A stretch of 5,642 bases of DNA from Desulfovibrio sp. UBA2564. GTDB taxonomy: Bacteria > Desulfobacterota > Desulfovibrionia > Desulfovibrionales > Desulfovibrionaceae. The notes beneath the pieces are model-generated. The model did not search any database. It had not been told where the DNA came from and saw nothing but the letters and a program-made list of their open reading frames with translations. Each line of letters begins with the position of its first letter. The first letter of the stretch is position 1. The stretch is from contig DDLU01000292.1 in the NCBI GenBank assembly GCA_002340305.1, positions 1-5,642 on the forward strand, in the 5' to 3' direction. Shown one piece after another: positions 1 through 5,597 of this stretch. The translations under genes were made by a program, and so were the position numbers.

Positions 1-218
1 CAAATTTTGCCCTATTCATCAGAGAAGAACAGAAGTAATTAGACAGTGTGTTTCAAAAAATATTTGCGATGCCAGTAAGCAGAGATGTCAGATAATATTT
101 CAATGTTCTAGGGAAAACATTCTCGCCTTCGCTACATACTTCTACTCTTAATTTGTGAATTGATATTTTAAATCAAATGTGCACTTGGGGGGCAGAAAAC
201 AGATAATCTTCCTACAGC

Positions 219-286
219 ACTTACCTCTAGGTAAGTACCTAACATTAAGGTAAGTTCTATACTTTTTTTGCGACTGTGCTACTTAC
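219..286. promoter_or_regulatory. Cluster of ACTTAC/GTAAGT half-sites, candidate HxlR-type operator
   Basis: A perfect inverted repeat, ACTTACC-TCTA-GGTAAGT, lies at 219-236. It runs directly into a second dyad at 236-252, TACCT-AACATTA-AGGTA. GTAAGT occurs at 231-236 and again at 250-255, exactly 19 bases apart, and one more ACTTAC lies at 281-286. The TACCT-N7-AGGTA shape resembles the TACT-N7-AGTA sites I recall for the HxlR-family regulator YodB, a thiol-based quinone/electrophile sensor that represses flavin reductase and nitroreductase genes. Assignment to an HxlR-type repressor is an inference, since no regulator gene is in the window. The sites abut a probable -10 element at 258-263, a position suited to repression. 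Confidence 0.6.
258..263 (+). promoter_or_regulatory. Probable -10 element (TATACT) of the flavoprotein gene
   Basis: TATACT matches the sigma-70 -10 consensus at five of six bases and begins two bases after the last GTAAGT half-site. No good -35 hexamer is present at 16-18 bases; GTACCT at 235-240 is the best-placed candidate and is poor. Transcription would begin near 270, giving a leader of roughly 88 bases before the ATG at 358. The overlap of operator and promoter is the main reason to take this weak promoter seriously. Confidence 0.4.
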
Positions 287-357
287 GGCTGTCCAAGGGT
301 AAAATGTTGCCCACCGCAACTATACACTTTAAACGCACAAATAGAAGGACAGTATAT

Positions 358-915
358 ATGTCACAAACTAAAAAGATTTTACTTATCACAGGAAGTCCCA
401 GATCAAAGGGAAACAGCACAACCTTAGCTAATGCCTTAGCAAAAGGGGCAGAAGAAAAAGGGCACACTATCCTGCGCTTTGATAGTGCTAAAAACAATGT
501 TCTTCCCTGCACTGCCTGCGATGCCTGCTGGTCAAAAGGGACACCTTGCATTTTTAATGATGGTTTTACAGAACTTGCTCCATTACTGGAACAGGCCGAC
601 GTTATTGTGTTTGCCAGCCCCGTATACTGGGGGACCTTTAGCACCCAGATCAAGTCTGCCATTGATAAATTCTACTCCTACATGGCAGAAAAGAGTCAGA
701 CATCTATTGCCGGAAAACAAAGTATCCTGCTTATGACCGGAGCTGAAAAAGAAGAAAGCCTCTTCACCGGATGTATTGAGACTTATAAAGCCATGCTCCA
801 TTTCCTTAAATGGAACGATCTGGGATCCATTATTGCCAAAGGTCTTTGGGCCGAAGGCGATATTGAAAGCTCTGACTATCTTGCAAAGGCTGAAGCCTTA
901 GGCAAATCTTTATAA
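358..915 (+). CDS. NADPH-dependent FMN reductase / iron-sulfur flavoprotein family protein
   Basis: A 185-residue cytoplasmic flavodoxin-fold protein expected to bind FMN and transfer electrons from NAD(P)H or another donor; the substrate is unknown. The beta strand KKILLITGSPR with GNSTTLANAL (residues 5-26) is the FMN phosphate-binding loop, and ASPVYWGTFSTQIKSAIDKF (86-105) is the second flavin-contacting segment. Between them C51, C54, C57 and C64 form C-x2-C-x2-C-x6-C followed by an acidic D68. This spacing matches the compact cluster motif known from archaeal iron-sulfur flavoproteins, so a [4Fe-4S] cluster is possible but unproven. Start choice: AGAAGGA at 343-349 sits eight bases before ATG 358, and family members begin just before this strand. 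An in-frame ATG at 304 with AAGGG upstream is an alternative that would add 18 residues. The gene stands alone between an operator cluster and a hairpin terminator. Family call confident; FeS binding and substrate are inference. Confidence 0.9.
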   Translation: MSQTKKILLITGSPRSKGNSTTLANALAKGAEEKGHTILRFDSAKNNVLPCTACDACWSKGTPCIFNDGFTELAPLLEQADVIVFASPVYWGTFSTQIKSAIDKFYSYMAEKSQTSIAGKQSILLMTGAEKEESLFTGCIETYKAMLHFLKWNDLGSIIAKGLWAEGDIESSDYLAKAEALGKSL

Positions 916-938
916 AAAATCATACACAGACATAATTA

Positions 939-970
939 AAGGCCCATATTTTCTTTTAAATATGGGCCTT
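939..970. terminator. Strong hairpin, probable bidirectional terminator between convergent genes
   Basis: AAGGCCCATATTT (939-951) and AAATATGGGCCTT (958-970) form a perfect 13-base-pair stem closed by a six-base loop, TCTTTT. It lies 24 bases after the flavoprotein stop. On the + strand only two stem-end T residues follow the GC block, so the U tract is short. Read on the - strand the hairpin is followed by TTTAATTA, which could end mscS transcription about 100 bases past its stop. No other hairpin is evident between the two convergent genes. Confidence 0.75.
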
Positions 971-1067
971 ACCCTATCATCGACAGTTCAAAAGAACAGA
1001 TATAAACCGCGATATCACTAAAGGCACGTATAAGCTTTAAACGTAAACTCGCTTTTACTCAAAAAAA

Positions 1068-2042
1068 CTACCATTCCCCTTCTGCGCCAAAGCGTTGCGG
1101 GGAAACTTTTTTTCCTGCCTGCTGCCCAATGTCAACATTTGTCATATGGGTAGCAATATCCTTCTCCTTAAAGGCCCGGATCAATCGCATGCAAATATCA
1201 CTTTTCAGGTTCCAGGCCTCAGCCGGGGAGTCAGCCCAGGCAGCAACCCAGCAGACAACTCTTTCCTTTTCCATTGTCCGTATCCAGAACTGAGGATCGT
1301 CCTGCCCATTATGATGCTCACTCTTCGCAGCCTCAGTTATAGCAATATTCTTAACCTCATCAATATCCACATCATAGGCTACGGAGAATTCGACGTATGC
1401 CCAGAGCAGACTGTCGTTCAGGGTCAGGTTGCTGAACTCCTTGTTCAGCATACGGCTGTTGGGGATGATGTAACGTTTCCAGTCCCAAATTTTGATTTTG
1501 GTATGAGTAATGGAAATATCTTCAACGGTTCCGTATTGCCCGTCTACAATCAGGGTGTCACCGACACGCAACTGTTTGGAAAATGAAATAACGATACCGG
1601 AGATCATATTTTCCACCAGCGGACGGGCGGCAATACCGACCACAGCAGTGGAGACCGCAACAATAATGGAAATCATGGTGCTGGGCAGTTCGCCCACAAA
1701 AGGTAAAACCATTGCCAAAGCCCAGATAACGGCGATGAGGAGTATCAGAGTACGGCGGATTACGGTGAAACGGGTTTTGACCCCTTTAACCATATCCTTG
1801 CGTTCCTGCCGCTCTTCCTTGGCTGTCAGGACATCAGTGGGAATAGCCGCAGTAACTTCCGGGTCCCGCTTAACCAGCTTCTCAATGCGTTCAACCCGGC
1901 TTTTACGAAAATTCGTAACCCGATAACTCATCCAGAAGTAAATAGTCGCAGCGATTGCTGTAATGCTGGCGATGTAAATGTAAGGGTCGATGTCTGTAAA
2001 CATGACCCAGTCTTTATTTGCTATATCCGGGAGCGAAAACAT
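1068..2042 (-). CDS. MscS-family small-conductance mechanosensitive ion channel
   Basis: A 324-residue inner-membrane channel of the MscS family, which opens under membrane tension to release solutes during hypoosmotic shock. Three hydrophobic segments are visible: about 21-39, 95-115 and 122-158. The last is the Ala/Gly/Ser-rich pore-lining helix with its amphipathic continuation (MISGIVISFSKQLRVGD). The beta domain follows at about 160-207, with the family signature GDTLIVDGQYGTVEDISI and IIPNSRMLNKEFSNLT. The C-terminal alpha/beta vestibule ends near HMTNVDIG (299-306). A charged Lys/Glu/Arg-rich cytoplasmic loop (about 43-92) between the first two membrane segments is longer than in E. 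coli MscS. The start is the most upstream Met; its ribosome binding site is poor (only GAG about ten bases before it), and an internal Met14 has none better. It lies 59 bases downstream of a small unknown gene on the same strand and is probably cotranscribed with it. Which MscS paralogue this is cannot be told. Confidence 0.93.
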   Translation of the reverse strand: MFSLPDIANKDWVMFTDIDPYIYIASITAIAATIYFWMSYRVTNFRKSRVERIEKLVKRDPEVTAAIPTDVLTAKEERQERKDMVKGVKTRFTVIRRTLILLIAVIWALAMVLPFVGELPSTMISIIVAVSTAVVGIAARPLVENMISGIVISFSKQLRVGDTLIVDGQYGTVEDISITHTKIKIWDWKRYIIPNSRMLNKEFSNLTLNDSLLWAYVEFSVAYDVDIDEVKNIAITEAAKSEHHNGQDDPQFWIRTMEKERVVCWVAAWADSPAEAWNLKSDICMRLIRAFKEKDIATHMTNVDIGQQAGKKVSPQRFGAEGEW

Positions 2043-2079
2043 GTAAATCTCAACTTAAGCTTAAACAGACTAAAACAAA

Positions 2080-2181
2080 TCAGCCCGGACAACACTATCC
2101 ATTACACCCCAACACATTTGATCAGCGGCCTGCTTTTGTCTCCCTCCAAAGAAGAAGTACAGCCGCAACTTTCCGGGCTGA
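2080..2181. repeat. Perfect 10-base inverted repeat spanning the end of the small gene
   Basis: TCAGCCCGGA (2080-2089) and TCCGGGCTGA (2172-2181) are exact reverse complements separated by 82 bases. One arm is inside the 3' part of the small (-) gene and the other lies in the spacer before mscS, 12 bases past the stop codon. In mRNA from either strand they could pair and close a loop of about 80 bases. The 2172-2181 arm also forms a competing short + strand hairpin, CGGG-CTGA-CCCG followed by six T residues (2174-2191), which looks like a weak intrinsic terminator. The repeat is seen directly; any function is inference. Confidence 0.55.
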
Positions 2182-2365
2182 CCCGTTTTTTAGCTCCATT
2201 TAAAACCATTCGCAAACAAAAACGGGAGCCGTGACCGCCATTACCGGCCATACAATTAAAAATTTCATCCCCGGCGCGGTCAATAGCCTCAACCACGGTA
2301 AAACCCTGACTATGCAGGTCCTGAGCCTTCTTCCTAAGCAATTCTTCCAGCAGTGCGGTGTTCAT
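2102..2365 (-). CDS. Hypothetical small protein, 87 residues
   Basis: I do not recognise this protein. The start is supported by an excellent ribosome binding site, GGAGGT (complement of 2371-2376), five bases before ATG 2365; an upstream in-frame Met at 2422 lacks one. The N-terminal half (residues 3-38) is predicted helical and charged, with the run EELLRKKAQDLHSQGFTVVEAIDRAGDEI. It is followed by a Gly-rich stretch, GNGGHGSRFC, and a basic segment, GAKKRV. Cysteines sit at 38, 50, 67, 69 and 84, with C67-x-C69 as the only close pair, so metal binding is possible but not shown. There is no signal peptide or membrane segment, so it is probably cytoplasmic. Codon third positions vary as in a real gene, and overlapping + strand frames have no comparable start. 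It is 59 bases upstream of mscS and likely shares its transcript. Confidence 0.65.
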   Translation of the reverse strand: MNTALLEELLRKKAQDLHSQGFTVVEAIDRAGDEIFNCMAGNGGHGSRFCLRMVLNGAKKRVSPESCGCTSSLEGDKSRPLIKCVGV

Positions 2366-2368
2366 AAA

Positions 2369-2376
2369 CCACCTCC
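2369..2376 (-). promoter_or_regulatory. Strong Shine-Dalgarno of the small gene
   Basis: Read on the - strand, GGAGGTGG ends three bases before the ATG at 2365, with core GGAGGT spaced by five. This is the best ribosome binding site in the window. It decides the start at 2365 over the upstream in-frame Met at 2422 and is the main argument that this small reading frame is a gene. Confidence 0.7.
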
Positions 2377-2403
2377 GAAATATTCTCGAACCCAGATTAT
2401 GAA

Positions 2404-2419
2404 TGCCGGATTTCCGGCA
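2404..2419. repeat. Palindrome TGCCGGA-TT-TCCGGCA
   Basis: A perfect seven-base inverted repeat with a two-base centre. It lies 38 bases upstream of the small gene's start on the - strand, in the likely 5' leader or operator region. It shares the TGCCG/CGGCA core with the palindrome at 2464-2477. It could be an operator or a leader hairpin. No U tract follows in either direction, so a terminator is unlikely. Confidence 0.5.
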
Positions 2420-2463
2420 CATCCACTATCCTCACAAGTTCTGATGCAATTTCCAATCCTTCG

Positions 2464-2477
2464 TTGCCGTCCGGCAA
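2464..2477. repeat. Palindrome TTGCCG-TC-CGGCAA
   Basis: A perfect six-base inverted repeat with a two-base centre, sharing the TGCCG/CGGCA core with the site at 2404-2419. The two centres are 59 bases apart. Two related dyads in one divergent spacer suggest a regulator binding both, but this is inference and the protein is unknown. Confidence 0.45.
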
Positions 2478-2533
2478 TAAAGCAGATACACTAAAAAGCA
2501 AAACAATCAGTAATAATTGCGGAAGTCACTTTT

Positions 2534-2542
2534 AGTATACCA
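2534..2542 (-). promoter_or_regulatory. Possible extended -10 promoter toward the small gene and mscS
   Basis: The - strand reads TGGTATACT here, that is an extended -10 (TG, one base, TATACT with five of six consensus matches). No clear -35 lies 17 bases upstream, which extended -10 promoters can tolerate. Transcription would start near 2527 and leave a leader of about 160 bases containing both GC-rich palindromes. This is a weak assignment. Confidence 0.3.
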
Positions 2543-2625
2543 TTATCAGACGCTAGAAGAGATATTTTTTCATTCTTTTATTTCCGCACCCTAAAAACAT
2601 GTCTGACACGCAACACCCGTAAACT

Positions 2626-4761
2626 ATGAGCATACGCATAAAACTATTCGCATTGCTGCTGGCATTCAGCCTTATTCCTCTACTGGTAGTCTCGATTATC
2701 AGCAGGAAGGGGATTCAGGAACTTGGTCATGTCCAATCCGAAAATTTGCGTACGGACATGATAAAAATTCTGACAGATGAGATGCATCAATCTGCCAAAG
2801 ATTCTGCCAAGCTGGTCCAACAACAGGCCGTATCGCTTGAATTTGCGCTTAAAGCCATCGGTGCCGAAGCAGAAGATGTGCTCAATGATCCCGCCGGAAT
2901 TACCCCGAAAGTCTATTTCTCCAAAGACTTTAACACCCAAGGCAGCCGACCCGCTGATTACGGGCCATCAGCCCGGTATTACGTGCTCAGCGAACAAGGA
3001 CAGAAGACACCTTCTTCAATAAGTCTGGAAGAACCTGTTTTTTACTGTCCTGAAGGCAAAGACCGTTTGCATCACAGCAAAGAACTTGCCCGGCTCTACA
3101 TGCTGAAACAAGATTTTAAATCCTTTTTCAACGAGGCGGGAACCGCCCTGCACCGGATCTACATCACCCTTAATTCCGGGCTGCACATGGCCTACCCCGG
3201 TCACGGAAATTATCCTGCCAACTATGATCCGCGCAAAAGGTCATGGTTCACTGAAGCAGTGACCACGGGGGCAACTGTCTGGGATAAATTTATTGATGCC
3301 AGCACAGGGCAACAGGTTTACACATTGTCCAAACCCATCAGGGACCGCGACGGCAAAACTATCGGCGTAGTAGCCATTGATATCCAATTGGTGGAATTGC
3401 TGCGCAAGGAAGATCTCACATCCCAATGGTCCAGCGCAATTCAAGCTTTTGTGGTCGGCCCTGTTGAAACAGCCAATAGAGTTGAACTACGTATCTGGGC
3501 TGAAGCGGGGCACAAAGAGACTAACATTTCATGGATGACCGGCCTGCCCAGCGAAATTCGCTACCTGCAGTCTTCCGATAAAAGTGCCTTTGACCAGTTG
3601 CTGAACGCCATCACTAAAGGTAAATCCGGGGTTATCCGAATGCCCTACAACGAAGTGGATTCAGTATGGGCATTTGCCCCATTTCGAAATGAAGGCAGCT
3701 ATGTGCTGATCACCCCGGAAAGAGTGATCACCAAAATGCCGGACCGGGCTTCCAATCAGGCCCTGACGCTGAGCAAAGAACTTTATGTTGCAGTAGGTGC
3801 TGCATCATTATTCACTCTGCTGACTGTAGGTCTGGTAGCTTTTTTGGGTAGCCGCAAGGTTCTCAAGCCGCTGCTGGTCATGACTGATGCCGCAGAAAAA
3901 ATCTCTGAGGGGGATTTATCTGTTCATGTTGATGTCAGCACCGGGGACGAGCGTGAAACCCTAGCCAATGCCTTCAACCAGATGATCCCCAAATTGCAGG
4001 ATCACATGCGCATCAGCAAATCCATGGAACTGGCGCAGGAAGTCCATACCAGCCTGCTTCCGGCTGAGGCTCCGCATGGTAACGGACTGGATATTTCCGG
4101 GGCCAGCATCTCTTGCGACGAGACCGGAGGCGACTATTACGATTTCTATACCCCGCCTGTTACCGGGGGAACCGGAATCCTGCTCGGCGATGTAACCGGA
4201 CACGGTGTTTCCGCAGCCCTGCTCATGACCACCGGACGCGCGCACCTGAAGCATACTTCCGGACACAAAGAACCTCTGGCTGTCCGTATCGGAGAGGTTA
4301 ACAAACTGCTCTGCGAAGATATCGGGGATACCGGAAGGTTCATGACCCTGTTCTGTCTTGAGATTTCTTCGGACAATTCCTACGCAACCTATGTGCGTGC
4401 CGGGCATGATCCAGCCACGGTCTACACTCCCGCCGCAGGGGAAAAGCAGGACCTCATGGGTTCGCCCATGCTGGCACTGGGCATTTTCGATGAAAGCGAA
4501 TACGAGGAGTTCTCCGTTGATCTTAAGGCCGGAGAGATAATCTTCATCGGCACCGACGGTATCTGGGAGGCACGCAACACCAAGGATGAAATGTTCGGGC
4601 GTGACCGCCTCGACCAGATTATCTTTGCCCATGCCGGACGCAGTGCTGCTGAAATCCAGCAGGAGATAATCGCCGAGGTCTACAAATTCCAAGACGGTAT
4701 GGAACAGGAAGACGACATAACTTTAGTCATCATCAAGGTTAATGAATTAAATGAGAATTAG
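2626..4761 (+). CDS. Membrane sensor phosphatase: dCache, HAMP and SpoIIE-type PP2C
   Basis: A 711-residue transmembrane Ser/Thr protein phosphatase. Such proteins usually dephosphorylate an anti-sigma-factor antagonist in a partner-switching cascade. A basic N-terminus and membrane helix (6-25) lead into a large extracytoplasmic region (about 26-385) typical of dCache sensors, including DPRKRSWFTEA (201-211) and GVVAIDI (247-253). A second membrane helix (386-407) is followed by a HAMP linker (about 408-460), a helical connector with SMELAQEVHTSLLP (466-479), and the phosphatase domain (about 485-706). The expected metal-binding acidic residues are present: D503 in GGDYYDF, D522 in GDVTGHG, D644 in TDGIWE and D696/D697 in EDDITL, so it should be catalytically active. 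The start is fixed by an in-frame TAA at 2620-2622; no Shine-Dalgarno is evident. The ligand is unknown, and no STAS-domain or anti-sigma kinase gene is in the window. It heads a tight cluster with the two genes after it. Confidence 0.93.
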   Translation: MSIRIKLFALLLAFSLIPLLVVSIISRKGIQELGHVQSENLRTDMIKILTDEMHQSAKDSAKLVQQQAVSLEFALKAIGAEAEDVLNDPAGITPKVYFSKDFNTQGSRPADYGPSARYYVLSEQGQKTPSSISLEEPVFYCPEGKDRLHHSKELARLYMLKQDFKSFFNEAGTALHRIYITLNSGLHMAYPGHGNYPANYDPRKRSWFTEAVTTGATVWDKFIDASTGQQVYTLSKPIRDRDGKTIGVVAIDIQLVELLRKEDLTSQWSSAIQAFVVGPVETANRVELRIWAEAGHKETNISWMTGLPSEIRYLQSSDKSAFDQLLNAITKGKSGVIRMPYNEVDSVWAFAPFRNEGSYVLITPERVITKMPDRASNQALTLSKELYVAVGAASLFTLLTVGLVAFLGSRKVLKPLLVMTDAAEKISEGDLSVHVDVSTGDERETLANAFNQMIPKLQDHMRISKSMELAQEVHTSLLPAEAPHGNGLDISGASISCDETGGDYYDFYTPPVTGGTGILLGDVTGHGVSAALLMTTGRAHLKHTSGHKEPLAVRIGEVNKLLCEDIGDTGRFMTLFCLEISSDNSYATYVRAGHDPATVYTPAAGEKQDLMGSPMLALGIFDESEYEEFSVDLKAGEIIFIGTDGIWEARNTKDEMFGRDRLDQIIFAHAGRSAAEIQQEIIAEVYKFQDGMEQEDDITLVIIKVNELNEN

Positions 4762-4773
4762 TAAGGAATAAAC

Positions 4774-5019
4774 ATGGAAAACAGCCATCGCTTTTTCAGA
4801 AACATAGATTGCCGCTACTTTCCCTGCCATAAAGTCAGCGATGAAACTTCCTTCAACTGTCTGTTCTGCTTCTGTCCGCTCTACCTCGTGGAAGATTGCG
4901 GTGGACGATTCAAAATGACATCCAGCGGCGTTAAGGACTGTACTGACTGTAAAATTCCGCACCGTCCCGAAGGCTACGATTACATCATTAAAAAGCTTAA
5001 AGAAGACAACGAAAAATAA
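4774..5019 (+). CDS. Cysteine-rich small-domain protein, putative metal binding (zf-like)
   Basis: An 81-residue cytoplasmic protein with eight cysteines (13, 18, 29, 32, 34, 42, 56, 59) and two conserved-looking histidines (19, 63). The order is FFRNIDCRYFPCHK, FNCLFCFCPLY, EDCGG, GVKDCTDCKIPH and EGYDYI. This is the pattern I recall for the Cys-rich small domain family (Pfam zf-like, PF04071), thought to bind metal, probably zinc; its biochemical role is not established. The whole protein is the domain, with a short Lys/Glu tail. AAGGA at 4763-4767 is six bases before the ATG and begins just after the phosphatase stop codon. The 12-base gap implies cotranscription and perhaps translational coupling with the phosphatase. 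The AMMECR1 gene follows 23 bases later. The family call is from memory of motifs and fairly secure; the function is open. Confidence 0.85.
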   Translation: MENSHRFFRNIDCRYFPCHKVSDETSFNCLFCFCPLYLVEDCGGRFKMTSSGVKDCTDCKIPHRPEGYDYIIKKLKEDNEK

Positions 5020-5042
5020 GCCCAAACAATATGGGAGAACCC

Positions 5043-5597
5043 ATGTCAGAAGATTTCAGCTTCGCGCTCACTCAGGAAGAAAAGGACTACCTTAAAGCTC
5101 TGGTTCGCAAGTCCATCCTTTGTCGCTTCAATCAAAAGGAAGAGGAAATTCCCGAGCCTGTCACCGAGCTTCTGCGTGAAAATTACGGCGCGTTCGTGAC
5201 CCTTAATATGAATGGCAATCTACGCGGCTGTATCGGAAACGTGCAGGGAACCGGACCGCTTTACAAAACTATCTGGAAGATGGCCCGTGCCGCGGCCTTT
5301 GAGGACCCACGTTTTCCTGCGCTATCCATGGAAGAATTTGAAAACATCGAAATCGAAATTTCCATTCTCAGCCCCATCGACATCTGCAAGGATGTCGAAC
5401 AGATCGTCATCGGACGGCACGGGCTGATCATGCAGCGCGGCATGCAGTCCGGGTTGCTGCTGCCGCAAGTAGCTGTGGACTGGAAATGGGACCGTGAACA
5501 GTTTCTCGCCCAGACCTGCAACAAAGCCGGCATGGAGCCGGATGCATGGAAAGACCCCGCAACCAATATTTTCTGGTTTGAAGCTGAAGTATTTTAA
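5043..5597 (+). CDS. AMMECR1-domain protein (AmmeMemoRadiSam system protein A type)
   Basis: A 184-residue cytoplasmic protein made of a single AMMECR1 domain. Hallmarks are the LRGCIG motif (60-65, with C63), the segment MARAAAFEDPRFPALSMEEF (80-99), the strand IEIEISILSP (102-111), and the C-terminal RGMQSGLLLPQVAV, W-W/D and TCNKAG region (132-163). In many prokaryotes this domain occurs with a Memo-like protein and a radical SAM enzyme (the AmmeMemoRadiSam set), a system associated with protein or RNA modification but not biochemically settled. Neither partner is seen here, though they could lie just outside. Start choice: GGGAG at 5033-5037 is five bases before ATG 5043, whereas ATG 5031 has no ribosome binding site; using 5031 would add four residues. 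It is 23 bases after the Cys-rich gene, so probably the last gene of the operon, followed by a terminator-like palindrome. Confidence 0.92.
   Translation: MSEDFSFALTQEEKDYLKALVRKSILCRFNQKEEEIPEPVTELLRENYGAFVTLNMNGNLRGCIGNVQGTGPLYKTIWKMARAAAFEDPRFPALSMEEFENIEIEISILSPIDICKDVEQIVIGRHGLIMQRGMQSGLLLPQVAVDWKWDREQFLAQTCNKAGMEPDAWKDPATNIFWFEAEVF

Larger units (their letters stand above)
1..357. other. AT-rich upstream region without a supported gene
   Basis: No reading frame here has a credible start, ribosome binding site and coding character together. Short open stretches at the left edge (stops at 36-38, 40-42 and 149-151 on the + strand) could be the tail of a gene lying mostly outside the window, but their translations match no family I recognise. 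The region is visibly more AT-rich than the genes to its right. It contains an imperfect AT-rich dyad at 160-176 (TTGAT, seven bases, ATCAA) and, at 219-286, the ACTTAC/GTAAGT operator-like cluster annotated separately. It most likely acts as the control region of the flavoprotein gene starting at 358. Confidence 0.6.
2366..2625. other. Divergent intergenic region between the small gene and the phosphatase gene
   Basis: A 260-base spacer that must hold the control signals of two divergent units. It contains two short GC-rich palindromes (2404-2419 and 2464-2477, annotated separately). It also has an AT-rich stretch, about 2478-2580, with promoter-like hexamers facing both ways. For the phosphatase gene, TTGCGG (2517-2522) and CATTAT (2541-2546) are 18 bases apart, but both match consensus only moderately. 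I see no tRNA, small RNA or riboswitch fold that I recognise. Confidence 0.55.

Noticed and set aside
2..151. Open + strand stretch of 49 codons at the left edge, possible tail of an upstream gene
   Set aside because: The translation is cysteine-rich and unlike any family I know, and other frames at the edge also give plausible short tails, so no frame can be preferred.
52..177. Open - strand stretch ending at about 82 with a protein-like reading (…PRTLKYYLTSLLTG…)
   Set aside because: It has no ATG or GTG start with a ribosome binding site, is bounded by stops within about 40 codons, and lies in AT-rich control DNA.
155..177. TTGAT-N7-ATCAA as an FNR/CRP-type site
   Set aside because: FNR sites need a four-base spacer (TTGAT-N4-ATCAA). 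With seven bases the half-sites are out of register, and the preceding TTGTGA has no matching downstream half.
268..357. Extended flavoprotein start at TTG 268 or ATG 304
   Set aside because: The added residues are unlike the family N-terminus. TTG 268 is at the predicted transcription start. ATG 304 has a fair upstream AAGGG but is less consistent with family length than ATG 358.
2055..2064. TTAAGCTTAA perfect palindrome before mscS
   Set aside because: A ten-base AT-rich palindrome is expected by chance and has no partner site or promoter context.
2231..2494. + strand reading frame starting at GTG 2231
   Set aside because: Its GGGAG is only two bases before the start codon, its product has no recognisable features, and it overlaps the better-supported - strand gene.
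3961..4692. Long - strand open frame (243 codons) opposite the phosphatase domain
   Set aside because: It mirrors the highly conserved SpoIIE-domain coding sequence, has no ribosome binding site or family resemblance, and is explained by codon bias of the real gene.
5031..5042. AMMECR1 start at ATG 5031
   Set aside because: There is no ribosome binding site before it, and its own GGGAGA sequence serves as the Shine-Dalgarno for ATG 5043.
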